A stretch of DNA of 64,000 bases from JACVCS01 sp038328575 (GTDB taxonomy: Bacteria; Planctomycetota; Phycisphaerae; Phycisphaerales; UBA1924), in NCBI GenBank assembly GCA_038328575.1, contig JBBQMD010000005.1, positions 19,137 to 83,136 on the forward strand, in the 5' to 3' direction. Below the pieces are notes generated by a model, which ran no database searches, was not told the DNA's origin, and saw nothing but the letters and a program-made list of their open reading frames with translations. The translations under genes and the position numbers were made by a program. Below, piece by piece: positions 1-8,159 of this stretch. The stretch's first letter is position 1, and the number at the start of each line of letters is the position of its first letter.

Positions 1-2
1 GC

Positions 3-404
3 AAGCAGGCGGAGACGGCGAGGCTCGCAGCGAGCGATGAGCCGGGGATGGAGCCGGCGACGCCGCAGGAGATTGAGTATCGGTACCCGGGGCCGAAGCC
101 GCGCTCGCGAGAGGCGGCAATCTTGATGGTGTGCGACGCGTCCGAGAGCGCGGCTCGCGCGATGAACGATCCTTCGCCGATGCGCATCGACGCGTTGGTC
201 CGCGCGATCGCGCACAAGCGACTGATGGACGGACAGTTTGATCAAAGCGACCTGACGCTCAGCGAGCTGACAACGGTGATCGAGGCGGTATCGCGAAGCC
301 TGTCGTCAATCCATCACCAGCGGATCCAGTATCCCGAGCCGGTGAAGCCGCCCTCGACTGTCGGCGTGCCGACGACCGGGGTGCGAGCGGCTACGCGGGC
401 GTGA
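3..404 (+). CDS. C-terminal fragment of 7TMR-HD (PgpH-like) cyclic-di-AMP phosphodiesterase
   Basis: The frame is open from the left edge, so only the last ~133 residues are present and the start lies outside the window. The sequence FxYPGPKPxSREAAILMxxD, then DPSPMRIDALVRAI, DGQFDQSDLTLSEL and a closing SIHHQRIQYP match the C-terminal end of the PgpH/YqfF HD domain, which hydrolyses c-di-AMP in the cytoplasm behind a seven-helix membrane region. The catalytic HD residues and membrane segments are upstream of the window and cannot be checked. The tail after the HD domain is Pro/Thr/Ala-rich. Family assignment is by recognition of these motifs; whether the enzyme is active is inference. Confidence 0.8.
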   Translation, partial: KQAETARLAASDEPGMEPATPQEIEYRYPGPKPRSREAAILMVCDASESAARAMNDPSPMRIDALVRAIAHKRLMDGQFDQSDLTLSELTTVIEAVSRSLSSIHHQRIQYPEPVKPPSTVGVPTTGVRAATRA

Positions 405-410
405 ACTTGG

Positions 411-440
411 AAGTGGCAAAGTGATGAAGTGGCGGAGTGG
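411..440 (+). repeat. Short degenerate tandem repeat, AAGTGGC family
   Basis: Repeating AAGTGGC/AAAGTGAT/GAAGTGGC/GGAGTGG units directly after the stop of the PgpH-like gene. The same family recurs just before flhA (31943-31969). No function is apparent. Confidence 0.6.
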
Positions 441-570
441 GGCGGGAAGCAAAAACGACGGCCCGGGACAAACGCCTGAGCGCCGGTTCCGGGTGTCCAA
501 AGGAGGACGGGGTGTCCTGCTCAATGCTGGTCGCGGGCGAGACGCCGCGTCGCCTGCGCTGGAATCGTGT

Positions 571-993
571 TCAGGCGCGAGCGACGGCGGCCTGATTCGC
601 GGCGCGGCTGCGCAGGTGGGCGCGAACCTGGAAGCCGATGCGGAGCGAATGCACCACGATCGCGACCATGATCAGCGTGATGAACGAGACGATTATGGCC
701 CCAGCGACGAGCCCGCCGGTCTGGGCACCTGCGAAGCGGTCAAAGTCCGCGGTGCCCATGGCTTGGCTGGACATACTGCTGGCGCCGGGGATAAGCAGGC
801 TAATCAGCCACGCCTGGGTGAACATGGTGATGAACAGGCCGGCCATGAGGCTGCAAGACACCGCGATCTGCTTCCAGCGGCGCGGGCAACCCTTGCCGCG
901 GACGGTGCGGTGTGCTTCGCGCACGGGCATCCAGATGGTCAGGATGAGATAGAAGAGGCTACCGAGGCCGGTCAAGGGAAGTCCGAAGATCAT
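571..993 (-). CDS. Hypothetical small membrane protein
   Basis: 140 residues with three likely membrane segments: about residues 1-23 (start MIFGLPLTGLGSLFYLILTIW), 42-68 and 93-118. A basic loop (RTVRGKGCPRRWKQ) lies between the first two. I chose the ATG at 993 because an AAGGA-type ribosome binding site lies about 11 nt upstream and the protein begins with its hydrophobic segment. The frame stays open further upstream, but that extension is encoded by the intergenic repeat at 1013-1043 and looks non-coding. I recognise no family. It shares a strand with the glycosyltransferase upstream. Confidence 0.5.
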   Translation of the reverse strand: MIFGLPLTGLGSLFYLILTIWMPVREAHRTVRGKGCPRRWKQIAVSCSLMAGLFITMFTQAWLISLLIPGASSMSSQAMGTADFDRFAGAQTGGLVAGAIIVSFITLIMVAIVVHSLRIGFQVRAHLRSRAANQAAVARA

Positions 994-1012
994 GGCAAGG
1001 GTCCTTGGGGGC

Positions 1013-1043
1013 GAAGTCGCGAGTCGCGAGTTTCGAGTTGCGA
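1013..1043. repeat. Heptamer-type tandem repeat, GAGTCGC family
   Basis: Degenerate GTCGCGA/GAGTCGC units (ending GAGTTTCGAGTTGCGAG) in the gap between the small membrane protein and the glycosyltransferase. The same family occurs at 29958-29994 and 30775-30811. Confidence 0.6.
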
Positions 1044-1127
1044 GGGGGGATCGAATATCGAGTTTGGAAACTAGATTCCCAAGAGAGCAAGTTTGAGGGC
1101 CGAAAACCAAAGTCCGACGCCGATCCC

Positions 1128-2312
1128 TTAGTGGCCCTTCTCAAAGGTTCGCAGGCTCTTGCGTGCGATGACTTCGTTGTAGAAGGTCTTGAGCGAGTAG
1201 TAGAAGTTGACAAAGCGGAGGACGTAGAACGCGGGGATGCTGGTGATGGCTTTCCACTTTTCGCCGCGCTTGTGTGCGCCGTAGAGGACGGGGATGGCGA
1301 TGGCGGGCATGTCCATCAGGTAACCGAGAATGAAGAGCGGGTGGACGAAGATTGCCAGCAGGGGGATGAGCAGGAAGTAGACGGTCGCTGCGACCACAGC
1401 GTCCCAGAGAGCCACGGCGACGATCATCCGCAGATACGGAACTTTCAACAGCCCTTGCCAGTGGACGCCGACGCACTGCCAGAAGCCGCTGCTCCAGCGC
1501 GTGAGTTGCTTGCGCATGAAGTTGAAGTCTGGCGGCTCGATCGGGTAGCACACCGCGTCGGCGACGTACCGCACCTCGTACCCCTCGCCGTAGAGGACCC
1601 ACGTGAGGTCCATGTCCTCGCCGACGGTGCGGGTGGGCCAGCCGCCCAGGCGGACGAGCTCATCGGTGCGATAGACGCTGAAGCAGCCGGAGGCAATCAT
1701 CGGCCGGCCGTAGTAATCCTGAATGGGCTTGTAGAACGTGAAGGCGTAGAGATACTCGATGTATCGCCCGCGCTCCCACATTGTTCGCACGTGTCGCGGC
1801 AGCACGAAGCCGCACGCGGCGCCGACCTTCTCGTCCTCCATCGCCGGAAGCAGCTTCTCAACCGCGTCGTCGGCGAGCGTCGTGTCCGCGTCGATCGCGA
1901 GACAGAACTCGTCAGGTACAAAGGGAAGGCCAAAGTTCAGAGCGCTGGCCTTGCAGCCGCGGTTCTTGGCGGGGCGAATGACGCTGACACCCAAGGCGCG
2001 GGCGACCTCGCCGGTGCGGTCCGAGGAGCAATCGTCCACCACGATGATGTGGTCAACTTTGCGGGTCTGGCGGCGCAGGCTCTCGATGGTCGCGCCGATA
2101 TTCTCGGCTTCGTTAAACGCGGGGATGAGCACGGTGAGCGAGCCGGGCTTGCGCGAGCCGCGATGCTCGGTGATCGGTGCTGGCATCTCGATCGCGACGG
2201 GCGAGAGCTGGTGATTGCCGAGCGGCTCAGCGGTGAGCGGAAAGTTTGGCGCGGGTGAGGGCAGCGAGGGAGATTGGGGGGCGTCGAGCACAGGTGAGGC
2301 GGGCATGGTCAT
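1128..2312 (-). CDS. Membrane glycosyltransferase, family 2, processive type (BcsA/HAS-like)
   Basis: About 394 residues. A Pro/Ala-rich N-terminus of ~57 residues leads into a GT-A domain: TVLIPAFNEAENI (61-73), DDCSS (94-98), the metal-binding DAD (142-144), GED (232-234) and QLTRW (270-274, the QxxRW motif typical of processive beta-glycosyltransferases). Hydrophobic segments follow from about residue 285 to 345, and the C-terminus is basic. It probably transfers sugar from a nucleotide-sugar donor to a growing exopolysaccharide or lipid acceptor at the inner membrane; donor and product cannot be read from sequence. The frame opens with GTG at 2315, but ATG at 2312 sits 6 nt after a TAGGA sequence and is preferred. 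No other polysaccharide genes are adjacent. Confidence 0.85.
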   Translation of the reverse strand: MTMPASPVLDAPQSPSLPSPAPNFPLTAEPLGNHQLSPVAIEMPAPITEHRGSRKPGSLTVLIPAFNEAENIGATIESLRRQTRKVDHIIVVDDCSSDRTGEVARALGVSVIRPAKNRGCKASALNFGLPFVPDEFCLAIDADTTLADDAVEKLLPAMEDEKVGAACGFVLPRHVRTMWERGRYIEYLYAFTFYKPIQDYYGRPMIASGCFSVYRTDELVRLGGWPTRTVGEDMDLTWVLYGEGYEVRYVADAVCYPIEPPDFNFMRKQLTRWSSGFWQCVGVHWQGLLKVPYLRMIVAVALWDAVVAATVYFLLIPLLAIFVHPLFILGYLMDMPAIAIPVLYGAHKRGEKWKAITSIPAFYVLRFVNFYYSLKTFYNEVIARKSLRTFEKGH

Positions 2313-2672
2313 CACGTCCTACAAAGCTCGCGGCGGCGTTGCCCTTGGCATTTCACAGCGCGAACGCTGCGTCAGGCTGCAAGCGCAAACGAGTCGCGCT
2401 GCTGGCAAGGCCGCCGACCTTTCTTGTGTCCCACTCCGCGAGCGTGAAACCGGCAAACGACCTCGCGACTGACTTCGCGAGAAATTGTGGTCAGATTCAG
2501 AACGCCTGATGACGGCGATTCGTCGGGGAACTCAGTAATCTCCAAGGTCCGAGAACGGGAACAAATGCATGCGTGCGGATTGTGTTCGGTATTTCCTTCG
2601 GCGAACATGGCGCTAGGCTCATAGAGCCCTGAGTTCCGCGTACGGCGGAAGGACTTGCAGAAGGAGCGGATT
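2313..2672. other. Intergenic region without a supported gene
   Basis: Lies between two divergently transcribed genes, so it should hold a promoter for each. I found no convincing -35/-10 pair. A weak 6-bp inverted repeat (TGTTCG at 2583, CGAACA at 2602) is the only symmetry noted. Frames here have no family features. Confidence 0.5.
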
Positions 2673-3233
2673 ATGGTCATGGACCGTTTGAACGAGGCGC
2701 TCACCGAACTTGATGGGGCGCTGTCCACGCCGCGCGCGCCGGAGCTCTGGCGCAACGCCCACAACCTGCTCAAGCGAACGACGGCGGACCAGATGAAGGT
2801 TGGTCGTTTGATCGCGGAGCGAAACCTTGTCGGCCTTCGCGCGATGGTGCAGAGCGGGATCGGCGAGCAGCAGCGGGTGCCGGGGCTTTCAAGGCCCGCC
2901 CAGCCGGCGGTGCCGGTGCAGTCGGCGGTGGTCAGCGAGGCGGTGGCCGCCGCGATGAGCGCGGATCAGGCGTTCAACGCGACGGCGGTTTTGGTCGCCC
3001 CAAGCTTTGATCAGCTTCGCAACGGCCTGCGCGCGTTCAAGAAGAAGATGCGCGTGTCGCAGTTGGATTCTGACAGCCACCTCACCAACCGCGCCCTGAC
3101 CGGCGGCAGTCGCGGCACCATTTCCGCAATCACTCCGCCCACTGAGTTTCCGCGACAGGTGTGGGAGCAACTTGCCACCGAGGGCAAGCTGAAGCGAGCG
3201 GGACACGGGATGTACGCCCTTCCTTTGGAATGA
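2673..3233 (+). CDS. Hypothetical protein with C-terminal winged-helix-like motif
   Basis: 186 residues from ATG 2673, which follows an ideal AAGGAG at 2661-2666 with a 6-nt spacer; an in-frame TTG at 2655 is less likely. The first ~60 residues are helical and charged, the middle is Ala/Val/Pro-rich, and the end (WEQLATEGKLKRAGHGMYAL) resembles the wing of small winged-helix domains such as those at the N-terminus of AbiEi-type regulators. That resemblance is only by eye and does not establish DNA binding. It lies 65 bp upstream of the KAP-like NTPase on the same strand. Confidence 0.55.
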   Translation: MVMDRLNEALTELDGALSTPRAPELWRNAHNLLKRTTADQMKVGRLIAERNLVGLRAMVQSGIGEQQRVPGLSRPAQPAVPVQSAVVSEAVAAAMSADQAFNATAVLVAPSFDQLRNGLRAFKKKMRVSQLDSDSHLTNRALTGGSRGTISAITPPTEFPRQVWEQLATEGKLKRAGHGMYALPLE

Positions 3234-3298
3234 GCGTTGTGGCTTGGAAGGTGCGGGCTGACGCCGCGCGAGCGATGACCGCGTAGACTGCCCTTGCA

Positions 3299-5125
3299 AT
3301 GACGCCGAGCGCATTCTTTGAGCACTGGGGCCTGGCGGAGAATCCATTTCGTGGCGAAGAGGCGCGCCAGGACGGCGTGTTTGCGCGCCTGGTCTCCGCG
3401 TCAGCAGGCGCTTCGGGAGTCGGCATCGGCCTGGCGACGCCGATCTCGTCGGGTGCGTCCTCCGGACTGGCGACAATCTCGCCCTCGCTGGCGAGCCGCG
3501 CCCAGCACAATGATTATGAAAAGGTCGTCGGCGACATGGCGCGCGTGAGCTCGTCGGTGGCGTTCGGCGAGAAGGGGAGCGGCAAGACGGCGCTGCGGTT
3601 GCAGATCCAGCACGCCGCGGCGCTGCACAACGCGGCGAGCCCGGCTGAGAAGGTGCTGCTGGTCGGGCACGACGATCTCACGGCGTTTCTGGAGCGGCTG
3701 CACGCGCGCCTCGTGCGCCAAACACGCAAGGGCGAATCCACGCCAAGCGATTCGTTCAAGCAGACGCGATTGGTTGACCATGCCGACGCGGTCTTGCACG
3801 CTGTGGTGCCGCGGCTGGTGGATGCGTTGATCGAGAACGGGCCGGGCCTGCCGAACGCGGCGCCCGGCGCGCTGCCGGACCCGACGGTGCTTGACCTTGG
3901 GCCTGAGCCACGGCGCACGGCGCGGGCACAGGAAAAAGTCTGGCGGCGCGATCTGCTGGTGCTGCAATCCATCTATGACCGCGGCGATGGCGCCGGCGAT
4001 CGGGCCAAGTCTTTGCGGCGCGGCATCGGTGTACGCCGCCCGCTGGCGGGCTACGTCGGCTATGTCATTGCACGCGTCGGCTGGCTGGCACCGGTCATCA
4101 CGCTGCTGTGGATCTATCACTCGCGCCGCACTGCGACGGGGCGCGATCTGCCGGATACGACGACCGGGTTTTTGGGCTGGCGCGAATGGCTGGGGTTGAC
4201 CGGCACGCCCGATGGCAACGCCGTGGGGTGGGCGACCTTTTTCTTCGGCAGCCTGATGGTGTGGGGTCTGTTCCTGGTGCAGCGCTGGTGGACGCATCGC
4301 GTGATGTTCAATCGCGTGACGCGCCGCGTTTACAAGCAGGTCCGCGTCACCGGGCGGGGCGAGCACAGCCTCGCGGCGAGCCTGCACGAGCTGCCCACCG
4401 GCTGGCGCGGCGGGGGCGTCATGCCCGTGACCGATGCCGAGGCGACGCGCATGGCGATGATCCAGCGCCTGCGTCGCGTGCTCAAGCCGTTTGGCTATGC
4501 GTCACTGCTGGTCGTGGTTGATCGCGTGGACGAGCCGGCGCTGATCGCGGGGGATGTCGAGCGGATGCGCACGGTGGTGTGGCCTCTGTTCAACAACGCG
4601 TTTTTGCAGCAAGACGGCGTCGCAGTGAAGATGCTGCTGCCGATCGAACTTCGGCACGCGCTCATGCGCGAGTCCGCGGCGTTCTTTCAACAGGCACGCA
4701 TGGACAAGCAGAACATGGTCGAGCAGCTCGGCTGGACCGGGCCGATGCTCTACGACCTGTGCGACACGCGCATCGCGGCGTGTCGCTTGGCGGTGGGGAC
4801 TGGTGCGAGCGTCGGGCCGGGGCGTGTGCTCACGCTGTGCGATCTGTTCGCTCCTGAGATCACGCGCGATGCGTTGATCGAGGCGCTAGAGCAGATGCGT
4901 CAGCCGCGTGACGCGTTCAAGCTCGTGTACGCGTGCATCATCGATCACTGCGCGCGAACGGTCGAGGCGCGGGTGCGTCCGGCCGATCAGGATGACGCGA
5001 TTGGCGAGCGCGCCAGCGCAGACGTACACGCGGGGTACCGCGTCTCAAAGCAGGTGTTTGACGAAACCCGCAAGGCGCAGGCGGAGCGGCTGCGTCAGTT
5101 GGCGATGGGCGTTCGCCCCGCATGA
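3299..5125 (+). CDS. KAP-like membrane P-loop NTPase
   Basis: 608 residues. An N-terminal HWGLAENPFR stretch (9-18) is followed by a Walker A GEKGSGKT (90-97). Two hydrophobic segments sit at about 250-273 and 307-331, then a Walker B-like SLLVVVDRVDEP (about 401-412). Membrane helices inserted between Walker A and Walker B are the hallmark of the KAP group of P-loop NTPases, hence the call; an ExeA-like ATPase is the alternative, suggested by the ENPF motif. There is no Shine-Dalgarno; a TAGACT box lies 9 nt before the ATG, which may mean a leaderless mRNA. The stop lies 14 nt before the GTG of the BtpA-family gene, so the two are probably co-transcribed. Its cellular role is unknown. Confidence 0.6.
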   Translation: MTPSAFFEHWGLAENPFRGEEARQDGVFARLVSASAGASGVGIGLATPISSGASSGLATISPSLASRAQHNDYEKVVGDMARVSSSVAFGEKGSGKTALRLQIQHAAALHNAASPAEKVLLVGHDDLTAFLERLHARLVRQTRKGESTPSDSFKQTRLVDHADAVLHAVVPRLVDALIENGPGLPNAAPGALPDPTVLDLGPEPRRTARAQEKVWRRDLLVLQSIYDRGDGAGDRAKSLRRGIGVRRPLAGYVGYVIARVGWLAPVITLLWIYHSRRTATGRDLPDTTTGFLGWREWLGLTGTPDGNAVGWATFFFGSLMVWGLFLVQRWWTHRVMFNRVTRRVYKQVRVTGRGEHSLAASLHELPTGWRGGGVMPVTDAEATRMAMIQRLRRVLKPFGYASLLVVVDRVDEPALIAGDVERMRTVVWPLFNNAFLQQDGVAVKMLLPIELRHALMRESAAFFQQARMDKQNMVEQLGWTGPMLYDLCDTRIAACRLAVGTGASVGPGRVLTLCDLFAPEITRDALIEALEQMRQPRDAFKLVYACIIDHCARTVEARVRPADQDDAIGERASADVHAGYRVSKQVFDETRKAQAERLRQLAMGVRPA

Positions 5126-5139
5126 ACGGAGTCTGACGC

Positions 5140-5949
5140 GTGCTAAAGCTCAAGCTTTGTTCACTCATTGGCATGATCCACGTGCGCGCCCTGCCCGGCA
5201 CCCCCGCTTCAAAGCTCGATATTGCTCGCATTGCCAGCATCGCGGCGGACGAGGCGCGGGTGTTGGCGGAGGCGGGCTTTGACGCGCTGCTGATCGAGAA
5301 CATGCACGATGCGCCGTATGTCATGGCGCCGCACGATCCGGTGATCGTCAGCGCGATGACCGCTGCGGCTCAAGCGGTTCGGGGCGCGGCACCCGGGCTC
5401 CCGCTGGGCGTGCAGGTGCTGGCGCGTGGTGAGCGCGAGGCACTGGCGGTGGCGCTGGCCTCCGGCGCGAGCTTCATTCGCTGCGAGAACTTTGTGTTCT
5501 CGCACGTCGCTGATGAGGGCCAGATGGTGGAGGCCGCGGCGGGGCCGCTGCTTCGCTACCGCCGATCGATCGGCGCCGATCAGATCGCGATCTACGCCGA
5601 CCTGCAGAAGAAGCACGCGGCGCACGCCATCACCGGAGACTTGGGGATCGATGAGCACGCGCACGCGGCGGAGTTCAGCGGGGCCGACGGCGTGATTGTC
5701 ACCGGCCCGGCCACGGGCCGACCGGCCAGCATGACCGACCTGAAGCGTGTCCGCGCTGCAACCAAGCTCCCGCTGCTGGTGGGTTCCGGCGTCGACGCGC
5801 AGAGCGTGGGCGAGTTGCTGCGCATCGCTGACGGTGCGATCGTCGGCTCCTCGATCAAGGTGGACGGGCATTGGGCAAACGAGATCGACCCGGCGCGTGC
5901 GCGGGCGCTGGTCAAGAGCGCCAGCAAGTCGCGATCGAGCCGTAGATGA
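5140..5949 (+). CDS. BtpA/SgcQ family TIM-barrel protein
   Basis: 269 residues starting at GTG 5140, with GGAG about 8 nt upstream. The opening SLIGMIHVRALPGTP, then LIENMHDAPY, the segment GVQVLARGEREALAVALASG, FIRCENFVF, and near the end GSGVDAQSVGELL and ADGAIVGSSIKVDG follow the BtpA family (SgcQ in E. coli) along its whole length, which is also typical for the family. Cyanobacterial BtpA affects photosystem I stability; in other bacteria the family is an uncharacterised phosphate-binding barrel. No photosynthesis genes are present, so a metabolic role is likelier. It follows the KAP-like NTPase by 14 nt. Confidence 0.8.
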   Translation: MLKLKLCSLIGMIHVRALPGTPASKLDIARIASIAADEARVLAEAGFDALLIENMHDAPYVMAPHDPVIVSAMTAAAQAVRGAAPGLPLGVQVLARGEREALAVALASGASFIRCENFVFSHVADEGQMVEAAAGPLLRYRRSIGADQIAIYADLQKKHAAHAITGDLGIDEHAHAAEFSGADGVIVTGPATGRPASMTDLKRVRAATKLPLLVGSGVDAQSVGELLRIADGAIVGSSIKVDGHWANEIDPARARALVKSASKSRSSRR

Positions 5950-6041
5950 GCGAGAGTTCACGGGCCGGGGAGCCGCGCGCAAGTTCGCCGTGGTACGCTT
6001 GGATGTCCAGTTGACTCTGTTCTACTTTTGGAGGATCAAAG

Positions 6042-7016
6042 ATGCTGCGGCGAATGCTCTGCGTGATCGTGCTGGGCGGCGCGATGGTCGGCCTTGGCGG
6101 GTGCAAGATGAATGAAGCGACCGGGCGGTCGCAGTTTCAGTTCTTCTCGCGCGAAGAGGAGATCGCCCTGGGCGCGCAGAGCAAGCCGCAGTTGGTGCAG
6201 GAGTTCGGCGGCACCGTGCCGGATCAGCAGCTTCAGGCGTATGTCACGGAGATCGGCAAGAAGCTGGCGGCGGTGACCGAGGGCGACAACCCCGGCCTGC
6301 CCTGGGAGTTCACGTTCTTGAACAGCGACGCGATCAACGCCTTTGCGCTGCCGGGGGGCAAGGTGTTTGTCTCACGCGGCCTGGTCAAGGAAATGACCAC
6401 CGAGGCGGAGCTCGCTCATGTCTTGGGGCATGAGGTCGGGCACGTCACGGCCCGCCACACCAACGAACGCATGGGCCAGGCGCTTGGCGCTCAGGTGCTC
6501 GCGGGCATCGCGGGCGTCGCGGCGCGCAACCAGGCGCTGGCGGACATCGCGGGCAACGCGGCGCAGGTCGTGGTGCTGGGCTTCAGCCGCGAGCAGGAGA
6601 ACGAGGCGGACGCGCTGGGCATGCGGTACATGACGCGCGTCAACTATGACCCGCGCGGCGCGCTGGGCGTGATGCAGATCTTGCTGGCTGCGAGCCAGGG
6701 TCCGCGCCAGCCGCAGATTCTGGCGACCCATCCGTATCCCGAAGATCGCATCAAGCGCGTGCAGGCGGCGCTTGACACAACCTACGCGAGCATGGTGAAC
6801 AACCCGCAGTATCAGAACTACTCGGATCGCTTCCGCACGCGCATGCTCGGGCGGCTCGCGCTCTTGCCGGCCGCACCAGACGCGGAGATCGTGCGGGCGC
6901 AAGCTGAGGCGGGTTTCGACGCTTCGGCCCCCGCGACCTGGTGCGGCCACTGCCGGGCGGCGAGCGCGCAGGCGATGATCGATGAGATAGAGAACGTTGT
7001 TGCGACGATGTACTAG
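6042..7016 (+). CDS. M48 family zinc metalloprotease, lipoprotein
   Basis: 324 residues. A short signal sequence with lipobox LGGC (Cys21) indicates envelope anchoring. The mature part carries NAFALPGGKVFVSRGL (about 99-114), the catalytic HEVGH (130-134), and a third zinc ligand in ENEAD (186-190), as in Oma1/YfgC/LoiP-type M48 peptidases. There is an HPYPEDRIKR segment, typical of this subgroup, after the protease core. The C-terminal ~50 residues, containing a CGHC pair, are not part of the usual core. A GAGGA ribosome binding site lies 6 nt before the ATG. Likely role: quality control of envelope proteins. It converges with the HPF gene. Confidence 0.88.
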   Translation: MLRRMLCVIVLGGAMVGLGGCKMNEATGRSQFQFFSREEEIALGAQSKPQLVQEFGGTVPDQQLQAYVTEIGKKLAAVTEGDNPGLPWEFTFLNSDAINAFALPGGKVFVSRGLVKEMTTEAELAHVLGHEVGHVTARHTNERMGQALGAQVLAGIAGVAARNQALADIAGNAAQVVVLGFSREQENEADALGMRYMTRVNYDPRGALGVMQILLAASQGPRQPQILATHPYPEDRIKRVQAALDTTYASMVNNPQYQNYSDRFRTRMLGRLALLPAAPDAEIVRAQAEAGFDASAPATWCGHCRAASAQAMIDEIENVVATMY

Positions 7017-7121
7017 CTGGTCCAGAACGCCTTGGCCAGTGCGCGAGGGGTCCGGCAAATGCACCGCCCGGGATTAGCGGCGCTGTGCGTCCGCCCATCG
7101 AGTGCTCGGTCGCCGCGGAGT

Positions 7122-7448
7122 TTAGCTCTTTCTCTGGAGGTCCTGAATCCGTCCGAAGGTGTCGTCGAGGTGCCGCTCCATTTTCTTGGCCGCGCCGTCA
7201 ACAGCCTGATCAAAGGTGGCCGCCACGTTCGTCACGGACACGGGCTGCATGTTTGCGGGCCGGGCCTCCAGGACGCACTTCTTGTCGTCGCCACGAGTCT
7301 TGTCGCCGTTCTCATCGCTCAGGTGAACCTCGACCCGCGTGAGTCGCTCGCCGAAGCGATCGAGTGAGGCGGCGACCAGCGATTCAATGTGGAGCGTGAG
7401 GTCAGCGCTCCCGTGCGTTTTGTTGCTCGTGTTGACTTGAACGATCAT
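7122..7448 (-). CDS. HPF/RaiA-family ribosome hibernation factor (short form)
   Basis: 108 residues matching the ribosomal S30AE/HPF domain along its length: VEVHLSDENGDK (39-50), then GDDKKCVLEARPANMQPVSV and a helical ending FDQAVDGAAKKMERHLDD. It lacks the C-terminal dimerisation domain of long HPF, so it is a short HPF or YfiA-type protein. These bind the decoding region of the 30S subunit in stationary phase and inactivate or protect ribosomes. AAGGAG lies 7 nt before the ATG. It is monocistronic here. Confidence 0.85.
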   Translation of the reverse strand: MIVQVNTSNKTHGSADLTLHIESLVAASLDRFGERLTRVEVHLSDENGDKTRGDDKKCVLEARPANMQPVSVTNVAATFDQAVDGAAKKMERHLDDTFGRIQDLQRKS

Positions 7449-7552
7449 GCTGTGTCTCCTTGGAGTGATCCGTGTTCCGAAGCGTGAATCTTGCGACGCG
7501 CCTCACGCCGTCGCTGCGACAAGGTGGTGCGGTCGGGATGCTGGGGCCGGCG

Positions 7553-8098
7553 TCAGTTCTTCGAGTCTCGCCGCGCCTGCGCGCGTTTGACGCTTGAGGA
7601 AACGTGCCCGAGCAGGCGGCTCTCAAGCCCGGCCTGCTCGATCCGGGAACTCTTGACTCTGGACTCTGCCTTCTGCCGCTGTAAGCTATTCTGGCCGGGG
7701 TGGGGCGCGTCGCGTGGCCCGTTCTTCGCTCCGCGGGCTGGCAGAACTGAATCTTCGTTGGCGTTGAACGTCTTCTTGTCTCGCTCGTCCCGTGCGCCTC
7801 GAAGGGGTTTGTTCGCCGGACTGCGCTTGGTCGAGCCCGCGCTCGCGGTGACCCCCTTCGCGCGGCCACCCTCATTCTCAAAGCGGGCCACCGCGCTGGC
7901 CTTTGCCTTCTCCTTCTTCGGCGGAGCAGCCGGAGCATCCGCGGATCGGGAGTCCCGCATCGCGCGACCGAGACGACCGGCACTCCCACCCGATTTGGAG
8001 GAGTGACTCGAGGTGCCGACGCGTTTCCCCGTCGTCGGGCCCGCGGCCAATCCCAGCAACCCAGCCCCCGGAAGTTTGAGGTTCTTCGTTTTATTCAC
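7553..8098 (-). CDS. Hypothetical basic low-complexity protein
   Basis: 181 residues from a GTG at 8098 (VNKTKNLKLPGAGLLGLAAG); AAGGAAA lies about 9 nt upstream. The composition is dominated by Lys, Arg, Ser, Ala and Gly, with no hydrophobic core, so most of the chain is probably disordered. A nucleic-acid-binding role is possible but not shown. The frame runs on upstream into the end of the neighbouring glycosyltransferase, which is why I prefer the GTG. No family recognised. Confidence 0.45.
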   Translation of the reverse strand: MNKTKNLKLPGAGLLGLAAGPTTGKRVGTSSHSSKSGGSAGRLGRAMRDSRSADAPAAPPKKEKAKASAVARFENEGGRAKGVTASAGSTKRSPANKPLRGARDERDKKTFNANEDSVLPARGAKNGPRDAPHPGQNSLQRQKAESRVKSSRIEQAGLESRLLGHVSSSVKRAQARRDSKN

Positions 8099-8159
8099 AG
8101 GTCGTTTCCTTTCGGCGAGAATGTTGCCGTCACGGGCCTGAACCCCGCGGATGATGCGA

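Noticed and set aside
2583..2607. TGTTCG...CGAACA inverted repeat as a LexA-type box
   Set aside because: The arms are 13 nt apart and in the opposite arrangement to the CGAAC-N4-GTTCG box; only 6 bp long, likely chance.
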